NCBI RefSeq assembly: GCF_000383915.1
Contig: NZ_KB912942.1
Coordinates: 2,578,561-2,642,560 of the forward strand
Length of the DNA: 64,000 nt
From: Amycolatopsis benzoatilytica AK 16/65
GTDB lineage: Bacteria; Actinomycetota; Actinomycetes; Mycobacteriales; Pseudonocardiaceae
Direction: 5' to 3'
Shown: piece after piece, positions 15,684 through 23,710 of the stretch
Numbering within the stretch: position 1 is the first letter of the stretch
Layout of the letters: every line of letters begins with the position of its first letter
Translations under genes and position numbers: made by a program
Notes under the pieces: model-generated
Told to the model about the DNA's origin: nothing
Seen by the model: the letters and a program-made list of their open reading frames with translations, nothing else
Databases searched by the model: none

Positions 15684-15931
15684 CCGGCTGGCTGATCGTC
15701 GCGGCGGTGTTGATCGCGACCGGGCTCGGCCCGGCATTGCTGCTCGCCGCGCGCGGCGGACCAGTCGAGCGGCTGATCGGCCTGGAACTGTCCGCCTCGA
15801 TCACCGTCCTGGCACTGCTGTGCCTCGTGCAGGCGTACGGTCCCGCCAGCGCGCTGATCCTGCCGCTGGTCCTGGTCGTCCTCGCGTTCGCGGGCACGCT
15901 TGTGTTCACCCGGCTGCTCGGTTCGCGATGA
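15680..15931 (+). CDS. mrpF: Mrp antiporter subunit F (MbhB-like)
   Basis: This 83-residue protein has three predicted transmembrane helices, the usual size and topology of MrpF. The middle segment RLIGLELSASITVLALL resembles the conserved second helix region. Its ATG overlaps the stop of mrpE by 4 nt, indicating translational coupling. Confidence 0.88.
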   Translation: MTGWLIVAAVLIATGLGPALLLAARGGPVERLIGLELSASITVLALLCLVQAYGPASALILPLVLVVLAFAGTLVFTRLLGSR

Positions 15932-16200
15932 ACCCCGTCGCCGCGGTCCTCACGTTCGCCGGCGCGGCGGTCGTTCCCTTCGCGGCGTACGGCGCGCTTC
16001 GCGCCCGCGGCGCGCTCGCCCGCCTGCATTTTCTTTCCCCGGTCACCACGATCGCCGGGCCGCTGATCGGGCTAGGACTGATAGTCGAAGTCGGCTGGAA
16101 CCTCGCGTCCGCCCAGATCGCGGTCACCGTCGCGCTGCTCGCGATCACCGGTCCGGTACTGCAAACGGCGACCGCCCGGCTGGAACGGGACCGCCGGTGA
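15928..16200 (+). CDS. mrpG: Mrp antiporter subunit G (MbhC-like)
   Basis: This 90-residue protein has three hydrophobic helices and the family motif RARGALARLHFLSPVTTIAGPLIGLGL, corresponding to the 'R.D...RLH....T.G' region of MrpG. It overlaps mrpF by 4 nt at the start and the next gene by 4 nt at the end. It is an accessory membrane subunit of the antiporter. Confidence 0.88.
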   Translation: MNPVAAVLTFAGAAVVPFAAYGALRARGALARLHFLSPVTTIAGPLIGLGLIVEVGWNLASAQIAVTVALLAITGPVLQTATARLERDRR

Positions 16201-16439
16201 CCACCGTGCTGTCCCTGCTCCTGCTGGCGCTTGCCGCGGCGGCGGGCTTCGCGGTCGTGCGCACCTCCGACCCGGCTCGCCAAGCACCCACTCTCTCGGT
16301 CTACAGCCTCGTGCTGACGCTGCTGTTCGTCGTGCTCCAGGCACCGGACGTGGCACTGTCCGAGCTGGCCGTCGGCTCGGCGATCGTCCCGCTCCTGGTA
16401 CTGCTGACACTTCGCAAGGTCCGCGGAGGAAAGCCGTGA
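16197..16439 (+). CDS. DUF4040 / MbhD-like antiporter subunit
   Basis: This 80-residue protein has two to three transmembrane helices with the VVLQAPDVALSELAVGSAIVPLLVLLTL motif that defines the MbhD domain, normally found inside the C-terminal part of MrpA. Here it is a separate gene, as in the archaeal Mbh hydrogenase operon. The acidic residue pattern in APDVALSE.AVG is thought to be part of the ion path in this domain family. GTG start overlapping mrpG by 4 nt. Confidence 0.82.
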   Translation: MTTVLSLLLLALAAAAGFAVVRTSDPARQAPTLSVYSLVLTLLFVVLQAPDVALSELAVGSAIVPLLVLLTLRKVRGGKP

Positions 16440-17164
16440 CCCGCCGTTTCCGCACGATCCTGGCGTTCGCCGGAGCGCTGGCGCTCGCCGTCCTGCTCGG
16501 GGCCGCGTTCGCCCGGACCCCGGCCGCGACCCAGGTCTACCTCGCTCTCGCCCGCCCGGCCGGCCGGGCGCACGAGACGCCGAACCTGGTGTCCTCCATC
16601 AACTTCGACCTGCGTGCTCTCGACACCCTCGGCGAGGAGACCATCGTCGCGGCTGCCGTGGTCGGCACGCTGTCGCTGCTGTCGCTCTCTCCCGGCGAAC
16701 GACGCCGGCTGAACCCGGACCACCGCCCGGTGCTGCCCGCGGTGCGCATCTTCGGCTACGTCCTGCTGCCGATCACGTTCCTGCTCGGCATCGACGTCGT
16801 CCTGCACGGGCACCTCACCCCCGGCGGCGGGTTCCAGGGCGGCGTCGTACTCGCCACCGGCTGGCATCTGCTGTACCTGGCAGGCGACTACCCGGCACTC
16901 GCGCGGCTGCGCCCGATCGCCTGGTGCGAATACGCGGAAGCCACCGGCACCGGCCTGTACGTGGTGACCGGGCTGGCCGGCCTCGTCGCGGCCGGCTCAT
17001 TCCTGACCAACTTCCTTCCGTTCGGCAGCTGGACCGCGCTGCCGTCCGCGGGCACCGTGCCGCTGCTGAGCTTTTTCGTCGGGGTCGAGGTCGCGGCCGG
17101 TTTCGTCGTCCTGCTGGCGCGCTTTCTGGAGCAGGGTTTGCTGCCGGACAAGGAGACCGCGTGA
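16436..17164 (+). CDS. mrpB: Fused MbhE-MnhB (MrpB) antiporter subunit
   Basis: This 242-residue membrane protein joins an MbhE-like N-terminal part (residues about 1-95, ending in ETIVAAAVVGTLSLLSL) to an MnhB domain (about 100-235, with LLGIDVVLHGHLTPGGGFQGGVVLA). In standard Mrp systems the MbhE piece is the C-terminal end of MrpA, so here the MrpA tail has been split and fused to MrpB. It starts with a GTG that overlaps the preceding stop by 4 nt. Confidence 0.85.
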   Translation: MTRRFRTILAFAGALALAVLLGAAFARTPAATQVYLALARPAGRAHETPNLVSSINFDLRALDTLGEETIVAAAVVGTLSLLSLSPGERRRLNPDHRPVLPAVRIFGYVLLPITFLLGIDVVLHGHLTPGGGFQGGVVLATGWHLLYLAGDYPALARLRPIAWCEYAEATGTGLYVVTGLAGLVAAGSFLTNFLPFGSWTALPSAGTVPLLSFFVGVEVAAGFVVLLARFLEQGLLPDKETA

Positions 17165-17499
17165 TCACCGCCTACAGCTGCTACGCCGTCGCCGCCTGGC
17201 TGCTGCTCGTCGGCAGCCTCGGCATCGTGCACAGCCGCGACCTGGTGCACACCGTCGTGTCGCTGTCCGTCGCGCAATCCGGCACCTACGTCTTCCTGCT
17301 GGGCATCGGGTTCCGGCCGGCCGCCAGCCCGCCGATCCTGCCCGCCGGCCCCGTGGTCGACCCGATGGTGCAGGCGATGACCCTGACCGACATCGTGGTG
17401 TCCGCGACGATCACCGCGCTGCTGCTCGCCATCACCGTCCAGGTCTCCCGGCGGCACGGCACGATCGTGCCCGACGAGCTCCGCGCGCTGCGGGGATGA
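17161..17499 (+). CDS. mrpC: Mrp antiporter subunit C (NuoK-like)
   Basis: This 112-residue protein has three transmembrane helices, a NuoK/MnhC fold, and the typical GIVHSRDLVHTVVSLSVAQSGTYV and DPMVQAMTLTDIVVSATITALLLAI segments. MrpC pairs with MrpD in the antiporter and is homologous to complex I subunit NuoK. It overlaps the previous gene by 4 nt. Confidence 0.9.
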   Translation: MITAYSCYAVAAWLLLVGSLGIVHSRDLVHTVVSLSVAQSGTYVFLLGIGFRPAASPPILPAGPVVDPMVQAMTLTDIVVSATITALLLAITVQVSRRHGTIVPDELRALRG

Positions 17500-17503
17500 C
17501 GCC

Positions 17504-19261
17504 GTGCTGCCCGCCCTCACGATCGCGGTGCCGCTGCTCGGTGCGTGCCTGCTTCTGGCCACCGGCAGGTTCCTGCCTCGACCGGTGGTCGACGCGCTCG
17601 CCACCGCGCTGTCCGTCGGCACCGCGGGTCTGCTCTTCGCACTGGTGCTGGTTTGCCGGCGGGGGCGGGTCGTGGACTGGGTCGGCGGTCACGGCCCTCA
17701 AGGCGCCCGCTCGGTCGGCACGGTGCTGGTCGCCGACGAACTGTCCGCACTGCTGGGCCTGGTCGCCGGTCTGCTCACCGTTTTCGCGCTGCTTTACAGC
17801 TGGCGGTACTTCGCCGTCGCGGAGGCGCGGTTCCACGCGATGATGCTGCTCTTTCTCACCGGCATGCTGGGGTTTCTCTTCACCGGCGATCTGTTCACCC
17901 TGTTCGTCTTCTTCGAACTGATGAGCGCGGTCGCGTACGCCCTCACCGGGTACCAGGTCGAGGAAGCCGAATCCGTGCAGGGCGCGCTGACCTTCGGCGT
18001 GGTCAATTCCCTCGGCGCGTACTTCTCTCTGATGGGCATCGGCCTGCTCTATGCCCGCACCGGGCAGCTCGGGCTCGCACAGCTCGGCGCTGCCCTCTCG
18101 CACGGACCGCGGGATCTGCTCGTGGTGGCCGCGTTCGCGTTCGTCTCGACTGGCCTGCTGGTCAAGGCCGCCGCGGTGCCGTTCCATTTCTGGCTGGCCG
18201 ACGCGCACGCGGTCGCGCCTACCCCGGTGTGCGTGCTGTTCTCCGGAATCATGGTCGAACTCGGCCTGTACGGGCTCTTCCGGGTACAGCGCATAGTGTT
18301 CGACCCGGTGCTGCCCACCGCACTGCCGCACGTCGCGACTGTTCTGGGCATCGGCACCGCCGTGCTCGGCGCGGTGCTCTGCTGCACCCAGCGCCACCTC
18401 AAACGGCTGCTCGCTTTCTCCACCGTGGCGCACACCGGGGTTTTCCTCGGCGGACTGTCCGCTGCGAACGCTTCGGCGCTGGCCGGATTCGGGCTGTCGG
18501 TGGCCGGCCACGCAGGAGTCAAGGGCACGCTGTTCCTGCTCACTGGCATCCTGCGTGACCGCTACCGCAGCGTTGACGTGGACGATCTGCACGGGCGAGT
18601 CGAACACTCCCGGTTCGAGGCGGTGCTGTTCCTGCTGGCCGGGCTCGCGCTCGCCGGGCTGCCGCCGTTCGCCCTCGCCCTGGGCAAGGCGACCGCGGAA
18701 GACGCTGGGCCGAGCTGGCTGCTGCCGGTCTCGGCTCTCGTTTCGGTCGCGACCGCGGGTGCGGTGATGCATGCGGGTGCCCGGATCTACTTCGGACTCG
18801 GCGCCCCGCCGCCGCGCGACGCGGAGGACACCACAAGCGGTGAGCACGAGGAACCGGAGACCGGCAGGCGGATCGCCGGAACGCCCGCGGTGATGGCAGC
18901 CTCCGCGGCCGGACTTCTGGCGCTGGCGCTGGCGGCGGGCCTTCTGCCGGCGGTCCGCGAGTGGGCTTCGATCGCCGGGGCTCAGGCCGCCGACCGGATC
19001 GGCTATCTCCACGCCGTCCTGCCCGCGCTGCCCGCTGGCGCCGCACCCGATCCGGCAGACGCGGACGCGAGCTGGCGGACTTCGGGAGTCGTCACCGGCC
19101 TGCTGACCGCGTCGGCCGGGGCCGCCGCGGTGGCGTTCTGGCACCGCTGGCGGGTCCCGGCGTGGCCGAGCCTGCACCGGCTCCACTCCGGTCACGTCGG
19201 CGACTACGTCGCCTGGCTTCTCGCCGGAGTGCCGCTGCTGGCGGCATTGGTGCTGGCCTGA
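17504..19261 (+). CDS. mrpD: Mrp antiporter subunit D (NuoN/NuoM-like proton-translocating subunit)
   Basis: This 585-residue protein carries about 14 transmembrane helices of the complex I antiporter-like family. The conserved glutamate lies in FVFFELMSAVAYALTGY (about residue 137) and the lysine in LLVKAAAVPFHFWLADAHAVAPTPV (about 225), the two residues central to proton transfer in this family. It is the only large antiporter subunit of the operon; no MrpA N-terminal (NuoL-like) partner is present. The C-terminal third is longer and includes a charged loop with EDTTSGEHEEPETG. It ends 4 nt from the convergent aldo/keto reductase gene. Confidence 0.9.
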   Translation: MLPALTIAVPLLGACLLLATGRFLPRPVVDALATALSVGTAGLLFALVLVCRRGRVVDWVGGHGPQGARSVGTVLVADELSALLGLVAGLLTVFALLYSWRYFAVAEARFHAMMLLFLTGMLGFLFTGDLFTLFVFFELMSAVAYALTGYQVEEAESVQGALTFGVVNSLGAYFSLMGIGLLYARTGQLGLAQLGAALSHGPRDLLVVAAFAFVSTGLLVKAAAVPFHFWLADAHAVAPTPVCVLFSGIMVELGLYGLFRVQRIVFDPVLPTALPHVATVLGIGTAVLGAVLCCTQRHLKRLLAFSTVAHTGVFLGGLSAANASALAGFGLSVAGHAGVKGTLFLLTGILRDRYRSVDVDDLHGRVEHSRFEAVLFLLAGLALAGLPPFALALGKATAEDAGPSWLLPVSALVSVATAGAVMHAGARIYFGLGAPPPRDAEDTTSGEHEEPETGRRIAGTPAVMAASAAGLLALALAAGLLPAVREWASIAGAQAADRIGYLHAVLPALPAGAAPDPADADASWRTSGVVTGLLTASAGAAAVAFWHRWRVPAWPSLHRLHSGHVGDYVAWLLAGVPLLAALVLA

Positions 19262-19265
19262 GGGG

Positions 19266-20096
19266 TCAGCCCTCGAACGTCGACGGGTCCGGCCCGAGCC
19301 GGCGTCCCTCGTCCAGCCCGTCGATCGCCGCCAGCTCAGCCTCGTCCAGCTCGATGTCCGCGACGTCCAGATTCTCCCGGATCCGCTCCGCGTGCACGGA
19401 CTTCGGGAAAACCACCCGGCCGCGCCGCAGGTGCCAGGCCAGCACGATCTGCGCCGGGGTCCGGCCGTGCTTGCCGGCCAGGTCGGCCAGCACGGCCGCG
19501 CCGAGCACCCGGCCCTGCCCGAGCGGGCTCCAGGCTTCGGTGACGATGCCGTGCGCACGGTGGTATTCCGACAGTTCCCGCTGCTGGAAGGCCGGATGCA
19601 GCTCGATCTGGTTGACCTCGGGCAGCGGGCCGCCGTGTTCGGCGAGCCGGTCCAGGTCCTCCGGCCGGAAGTTGGACACCCCGATGGCCCGGGTCTTGCC
19701 CGCCTTCTGGAGTTCGTCGAACGCCTCCCAGGTGCGGAGGAACTTGCCCCGGCCGGGAAGCGGCCAGTGGATCAGGTAGAGGTCGACATACTCGGTTCCG
19801 AGCCGCTCCAGGCTGCCCTCCAGCGCGGTGATCGCGTTGTCGTGGCCGTGCGCGTCGTTGGCCAGTTTCGTGGTGACGAAGACATCCTCGCGGGCCAGCC
19901 CCGAATCCCGGATGCCCTGCCCCACCCCCGCCTCGTTCCGGTACATCTGCGCGGTGTCAATGTGGCGGCAGCCCGCCTCCAGGGCCGTCCGGACGACGTT
20001 CGCGGTGTCGTCCGGCGGCACCTGGAACACGCCGATTCCGATCTGCGGCAAGCTGGCCCCGCCGGGCAGCGGGACGCTCGGGATGTCAACAGCCAT
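19266..20096 (-). CDS. Aldo/keto reductase
   Basis: This 276-residue NADPH-dependent aldehyde/ketone reductase has the complete catalytic tetrad Asp47, Tyr52, Lys77 and His110, and the C-terminal cofactor loop FPKSVHAERIRENL. The closest style is 2,5-diketo-D-gluconate reductase-like AKR5. The ATG sits 9 nt behind a GGGTAT hexamer without a ribosome binding site. A role in removing reactive aldehydes during stress fits the neighbourhood. Confidence 0.93.
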   Translation of the reverse strand: MAVDIPSVPLPGGASLPQIGIGVFQVPPDDTANVVRTALEAGCRHIDTAQMYRNEAGVGQGIRDSGLAREDVFVTTKLANDAHGHDNAITALEGSLERLGTEYVDLYLIHWPLPGRGKFLRTWEAFDELQKAGKTRAIGVSNFRPEDLDRLAEHGGPLPEVNQIELHPAFQQRELSEYHRAHGIVTEAWSPLGQGRVLGAAVLADLAGKHGRTPAQIVLAWHLRRGRVVFPKSVHAERIRENLDVADIELDEAELAAIDGLDEGRRLGPDPSTFEG

Positions 20097-20105
20097 GCCG
20101 AACGC

Positions 20106-20132
20106 ATACCCGCGCCCGGCGGAGACCGAAAC
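20106..20132 (-). promoter_or_regulatory. Sigma-B-like promoter of the aldo/keto reductase (leaderless arrangement)
   Basis: On the minus strand GTTT (20132-20129), 17 nt, GGGTAT (20111-20106), then 9 nt to the ATG at 20096. Confidence 0.58.
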
Positions 20133-20135
20133 GTC

Positions 20136-20600
20136 TCACTGGCCAGGCCGCGGCACCTCGCCCCGCCAGGCCCCGGTCGCCCGGCCGCGCTCTTCGACGT
20201 AGTGCTTGAACCGGGCCAGGTCTCCCTTCACCCGCCGGTCCAGGACGCCCAGCTTGTCCGCGGCCTGCTCGGCGAAACCGTCGGGATCGAATTCCATCTG
20301 CGCGGTCACCCGCGTCCGGGTGTCGGCGAGGCGGTGGAAGGTCACCACGCCGGCGTGGTCCGGGCCCGAATCTGCCCGCCAGGCCACCCGCTCGTCGGGA
20401 TGCTGCTCGGTGATGGTCGCGTCGAATTCCCGGCTCACCCCGCCGAAACGGGTGACCCAGTGCGTGTGCGTCGCGTCGAGCTGGCGGACTTCCTCCACCC
20501 CCTCCATGAATTCGGGGAAGGACTCGAACTGAGTCCACTGGTCGTAGGCGGTGGTCACCGGGACTTCGACGTCCACGATTTCGGTGATCGTGCTGCTCAT
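20136..20600 (-). CDS. SRPBCC-fold (polyketide cyclase/dehydrase-like) protein
   Basis: This 154-residue protein has a START/Bet v1-type fold with the opening STITEIVDVEVPVTTAYDQWTQFESFPEFM signature of the cyclase/dehydrase subgroup that is abundant in actinomycete stress loci. The middle contains DERVAWRADSGPDHAGVVTFH and TRVTAQMEFDPDG strands around a ligand cavity. No ligand is known. The ATG at 20600 has GAGGAGGAG upstream. The gene is divergent from NDH-2. Confidence 0.85.
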   Translation of the reverse strand: MSSTITEIVDVEVPVTTAYDQWTQFESFPEFMEGVEEVRQLDATHTHWVTRFGGVSREFDATITEQHPDERVAWRADSGPDHAGVVTFHRLADTRTRVTAQMEFDPDGFAEQAADKLGVLDRRVKGDLARFKHYVEERGRATGAWRGEVPRPGQ

Positions 20601-20635
20601 GCGCTCCTCCTCGAACGGGGCTTTCCCGCTACGGC

Positions 20636-20660
20636 TTGCCCGGCCGCACCCCGCCGAAAC
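20636..20660 (-). promoter_or_regulatory. Candidate sigma-B-like promoter of the SRPBCC gene
   Basis: On the minus strand GTTT (20660-20657), 15 nt, GGGCAA (20641-20636). The fourth base of the hexamer is C rather than T, so this is weaker than its neighbours, but spacing and divergent geometry match. Confidence 0.4.
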
Positions 20661-20666
20661 CCGCGT

Positions 20667-20691
20667 GATTGCCCGCTCTCGCCACGGGTAC
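20667..20691 (+). promoter_or_regulatory. Sigma-B-like promoter of the NDH-2 gene
   Basis: GATT at 20667-20670, 15 nt, GGGTAC at 20686-20691. The leader carries GGAAGGAGG before the ATG at 20716. Confidence 0.62.
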
Positions 20692-20715
20692 CCGGGCGGC
20701 GGAAGGAGGCCGCCC

Positions 20716-22008
20716 ATGCGAGTCGTGATCGTCGGCGGCGGGTTCGCGGGCTACCACGCCGCGGAAACGCTGCTGCGGACTCTCGGCGACCGCGCCGAGA
20801 TCGTCGTCTTGAACCCCACTGACTACTTCCTCTACCTCCCGCTGCTGCCCGAGGTCGGCACCGGGATCGTGGACCCCCGGCACGTGTCCGTGTCCATTCC
20901 GGACACTCTGCGCGGCGTGCGGCTGGTCCTCGGCACCGCCGCTTCGGTCGACTTCGATGCCCGCGAGGTCGGCTATACCGATCCGGAAGACCAGGAACGG
21001 ACGCTGAGCTACGACCGGCTGATCCTGGCCGCGGGCAGCGTCAACAAGCTGCTGCCGATTCCCGGCGTCGCCGAGCACGCACATGGATTCCGCGGCCTGC
21101 CCGAGGCGCTGTACCTGCGCGACCACGTGACGCGGCAGATCGAACTGGCCGCCGCCACCGACGACCCGGCCGAGCGCGACGCCCGGTGCAACTTCGTCGT
21201 CGTCGGAGCCGGATACACCGGAACCGAGGTCGCCGCGCAGGGCCCGGCGTTCACCAGCGCGCTCGCGCGGCGGCATCCGGAGCTCGCCGGACAGCCGATC
21301 CGCTGGCAGCTGCTCGACATCGCCGACCGGGTGCTGCCTGAGCTGGACCCGCGGCTCGGCGCCACCGCGGACCAGGTGCTGCGCGAGCGCGGCGTCGAAG
21401 TCCGGATGAAGACTTCCGTCGACCGCGCCGACGCGGAAGGCGTCACGCTCACCACCGGCGACTCCGTGCCCACCCGCACTCTCGTGTGGTGCGTCGGCGT
21501 CCGTCCGGACCCGCTGGTCGCGCATCTCGGCCTGGAAACCGTGCGGGGCAGGCTGGTCGTGACCCCGGAGCTGACCGTACCCGGCCGAACTGACGTGTTC
21601 GCCTGCGGCGACGCCGCCGCGGTGCCCGATCTCACCCGTCCGGGCGAGACCACTCCGATGACGGCACAACACGCGCAACGGCAGGGCAAACTGGCCGGCC
21701 GCAACGTCGCCGCATCGCTCGGCACCGGCCGCCCGCGCCGCTACCGGCACCGGGACCTCGGCTTCGCCGTCGACCTCGGCGCCCGCGCGGGCGCGGCGAA
21801 TCCGCTGCACGTCCCGCTCGCCGGCCGCGCGGCACGGCTCGTGACCCGCGCCTACCACCTGTTCTCGCTGCCGGGCAATCGCCTGCGCACCGCCGCCGAC
21901 TGGGCGTTCGAAGCGGCGAGCCACCGCCAGACCGTCCAGCTCGGACTGGTCCGCGCCGGCGCCGTGCCGCTGGACACCGCCTCGCCCGAGCTGCCGCGAA
22001 CCAGGTGA
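20716..22008 (+). CDS. ndh: Type II NADH dehydrogenase-like NAD(P)/FAD oxidoreductase
   Basis: This 430-residue membrane-associated flavoprotein should oxidise NADH and reduce quinone without pumping protons. Residues 1-10 contain the FAD dinucleotide motif (GGGFAG), a second Rossmann motif VVGAGYTGTE begins around residue 161, and the FACGDAAAVPDL FAD signature is near residue 295. The C-terminal part (YHLFSLPGNRLRTAADWAFEA) is the amphipathic membrane-anchoring region of NDH-2 enzymes. It starts with a strong ribosome binding site and is followed 29 nt later by the Rv2629-like gene. Confidence 0.9.
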   Translation: MRVVIVGGGFAGYHAAETLLRTLGDRAEIVVLNPTDYFLYLPLLPEVGTGIVDPRHVSVSIPDTLRGVRLVLGTAASVDFDAREVGYTDPEDQERTLSYDRLILAAGSVNKLLPIPGVAEHAHGFRGLPEALYLRDHVTRQIELAAATDDPAERDARCNFVVVGAGYTGTEVAAQGPAFTSALARRHPELAGQPIRWQLLDIADRVLPELDPRLGATADQVLRERGVEVRMKTSVDRADAEGVTLTTGDSVPTRTLVWCVGVRPDPLVAHLGLETVRGRLVVTPELTVPGRTDVFACGDAAAVPDLTRPGETTPMTAQHAQRQGKLAGRNVAASLGTGRPRRYRHRDLGFAVDLGARAGAANPLHVPLAGRAARLVTRAYHLFSLPGNRLRTAADWAFEAASHRQTVQLGLVRAGAVPLDTASPELPRTR

Positions 22009-22037
22009 CGCCCCATCAGGACCGGAGGAAATCCACA

Positions 22038-23129
22038 GTGGACACAGCGGAACTGCACGCATTGCTGACCGACGGACCGTTCGTCTCCGTGCACTTCGAC
22101 GAATCGCACGACACCGAGGACGCCGCCAAGCAACTTCGGCTGCGGCTCAAGGAGATCGATGCCGCGCTGGACGAGCAGGGCGCGGACCGGCCGACCGCGG
22201 AAGCCGTCCTGCACACGGCAGCCGCCGACCCGCCGCCGGTGGGCCAAGGCGGACGCAGCCTGGTCGCCGCGCACGGCGCCGTCCTGCTCGACCGGCGGCT
22301 CGCCGCCCCGCCGCCCGCCCAGGAGGCGCGGTACTCGGCGCTGCCATACTTTCTGCCGACCGTGACGCACACCGACGACGTGCCGGTCCACTTGGTGGTG
22401 CTCGTCGACCGGGTCGGTGCGGACATGGAGCTGCACCGCGCCGACGGCAGCGTCGAGACGGAGACCGTACGAGGGCAGGATCATCCCGTGCACAAGGTCC
22501 GGGGCGGCGGCCCGGCACACCGCGACATCCAGTCGCACGCCGAGCAGACCGCCCACCAGAACCTCGCCGAAGTCGCCGACCGGGTGGCCAAGGCCGCCGA
22601 ACGCGCCCGGCCGCGGGTGATCGTGCTGGCCGGGGAGGTGCAGGCGCGCGCCGAGCTGCACGACCGCCTTTCCGCGCCGGTCCGGGCGATCACCGCGGAA
22701 GTCGACACCGGCGGACGCGCTCCCGGCGCCGACCGCGCCGAGCTGGACCGCTCGGTCCGCGAACTGCTGGCCGGACGGCGCCTGGTCGAGCTAGACGACC
22801 TCGCCGAACGCTTCCGGGCCGAGTCCGCCCGCCGGTCGGGCTTGGCAGCGAACGGTCTGCCGTCGGTCGCCGGCGCGCTCGCCGCGGCGAACGTCGACAC
22901 TCTGTTGATCAGCGACCCCGGCGACGCCGCGGTGTACACCGGCCCAGAGCCCGCGCAGGTCGGCGTCCGCGCGGGCGACCTGGAAGCCAGCGGGGTCGAC
23001 CATCCAGTCCGCCGCCGAGCAGACGAGGCCTTGCCGTACGCGGCGGTGGCAGTCGGAGCGGACGTCGTGGTGATGGACGAACGGCTCGAACTTGCCGACG
23101 GGTTCGGCGCGATCCTGCGCCACGCGTAG
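22038..23129 (+). CDS. Rv2629/Vms1-like (bacterial eRF1-family) protein
   Basis: This 363-residue protein belongs to the baeRF group related to eukaryotic release factor 1 and Vms1/Ankzf1 peptidyl-tRNA hydrolases; Mycobacterium Rv2629 is a hypoxia/dormancy-induced member. It begins with the family opening FVSVHFDESHDTEDA, contains the PVHKVRGGGPAHRDIQSHAEQTAHQN stretch where release factors carry a GGQ-like loop (here GGG.AHR), and ends with an RNase-H-like and L7Ae-like region (GADVVVMDERLEL). A role in ribosome rescue or hibernation is inferred from the family. It is probably cotranscribed with NDH-2. The GTG at 22038 follows GGAGGAAAT. Confidence 0.85.
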   Translation: MDTAELHALLTDGPFVSVHFDESHDTEDAAKQLRLRLKEIDAALDEQGADRPTAEAVLHTAAADPPPVGQGGRSLVAAHGAVLLDRRLAAPPPAQEARYSALPYFLPTVTHTDDVPVHLVVLVDRVGADMELHRADGSVETETVRGQDHPVHKVRGGGPAHRDIQSHAEQTAHQNLAEVADRVAKAAERARPRVIVLAGEVQARAELHDRLSAPVRAITAEVDTGGRAPGADRAELDRSVRELLAGRRLVELDDLAERFRAESARRSGLAANGLPSVAGALAAANVDTLLISDPGDAAVYTGPEPAQVGVRAGDLEASGVDHPVRRRADEALPYAAVAVGADVVVMDERLELADGFGAILRHA

Positions 23130-23155
23130 TGCTGATCATCCGCCAGTCGTGACTG

Positions 23156-23190
23156 AGGTGAGCCCAGGCCTCCCCGGCTTGGGCTCACCT
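23156..23190. terminator. Bidirectional hairpin terminator
   Basis: AGGTGAGCCCA (23156-23166) pairs with TGGGCTCACCT (23180-23190) between the convergent Rv2629-like and CBS genes. Confidence 0.7.
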
Positions 23191-23198
23191 CGCGGTCG

Positions 23199-23627
23199 TC
23201 AATCGTAGGACAGGGCTTCCACCAGCACCCCGGTGTCCGGGTTCGGCATGGCCCGGGCCACGTCCGCCTGGGCGACGATGCCGACCAGTTCGTGGCCGTC
23301 GATGACCGGCAGCCGGCGGACCCGGTGCTGCGCCATCGTCTGCAAGATCTCGGTCACGTCGTCGTCCGCGCCGATCGTGACGGCTTCGCCCTGGGCCAGC
23401 TCACCGGCGTGCACCGCACGCGGGTCCTTGCCCTCGGCCAGCACTTTCACCACCAGGTCGCGATCGGTCAGCATGCCAGTCAGCCGGCCGTCCTCGCCGC
23501 AGATCGGCAGCGAGCCCAGTTGCTCGCGGGCCATCGTCTGGGCCGCGTCGTGCGCCGTGTCCGACGCGCGGACGCACACCGGGTCGGCGGTCATCAACGC
23601 GCGGGCCGTGGTCGTCGCGTTCGTCAT
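23199..23627 (-). CDS. CBS-domain pair protein
   Basis: This 142-residue protein consists of two CBS domains (residues about 8-65 and 72-130) forming one Bateman module, like the Mycobacterium hypoxic response protein Hrp1. Motifs GSLPICGEDGRLTGMLTDRDLV and VRRLPVIDGHELVGIVAQADV are clear. Such stand-alone modules usually bind adenine nucleotides and adjust a partner protein. It is transcribed from a sigma-B-like promoter. Confidence 0.92.
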   Translation of the reverse strand: MTNATTTARALMTADPVCVRASDTAHDAAQTMAREQLGSLPICGEDGRLTGMLTDRDLVVKVLAEGKDPRAVHAGELAQGEAVTIGADDDVTEILQTMAQHRVRRLPVIDGHELVGIVAQADVARAMPNPDTGVLVEALSYD

Positions 23628-23659
23628 CGCGCACTCTCCTTTCTTCGACCGGACACCGG

Positions 23660-23684
23660 CTACCCCGCTGCCCCGGGTTTACGC
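23660..23684 (-). promoter_or_regulatory. Sigma-B-like promoter of the CBS protein
   Basis: On the minus strand GCGT (23684-23681), 15 nt, GGGTAG (23665-23660), 32 nt before the ATG with GAAAGGAGAG in the leader. Confidence 0.55.
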
Positions 23685-23710
23685 CTACCCGCCGAGGGAA
23701 TCCCGGACCG

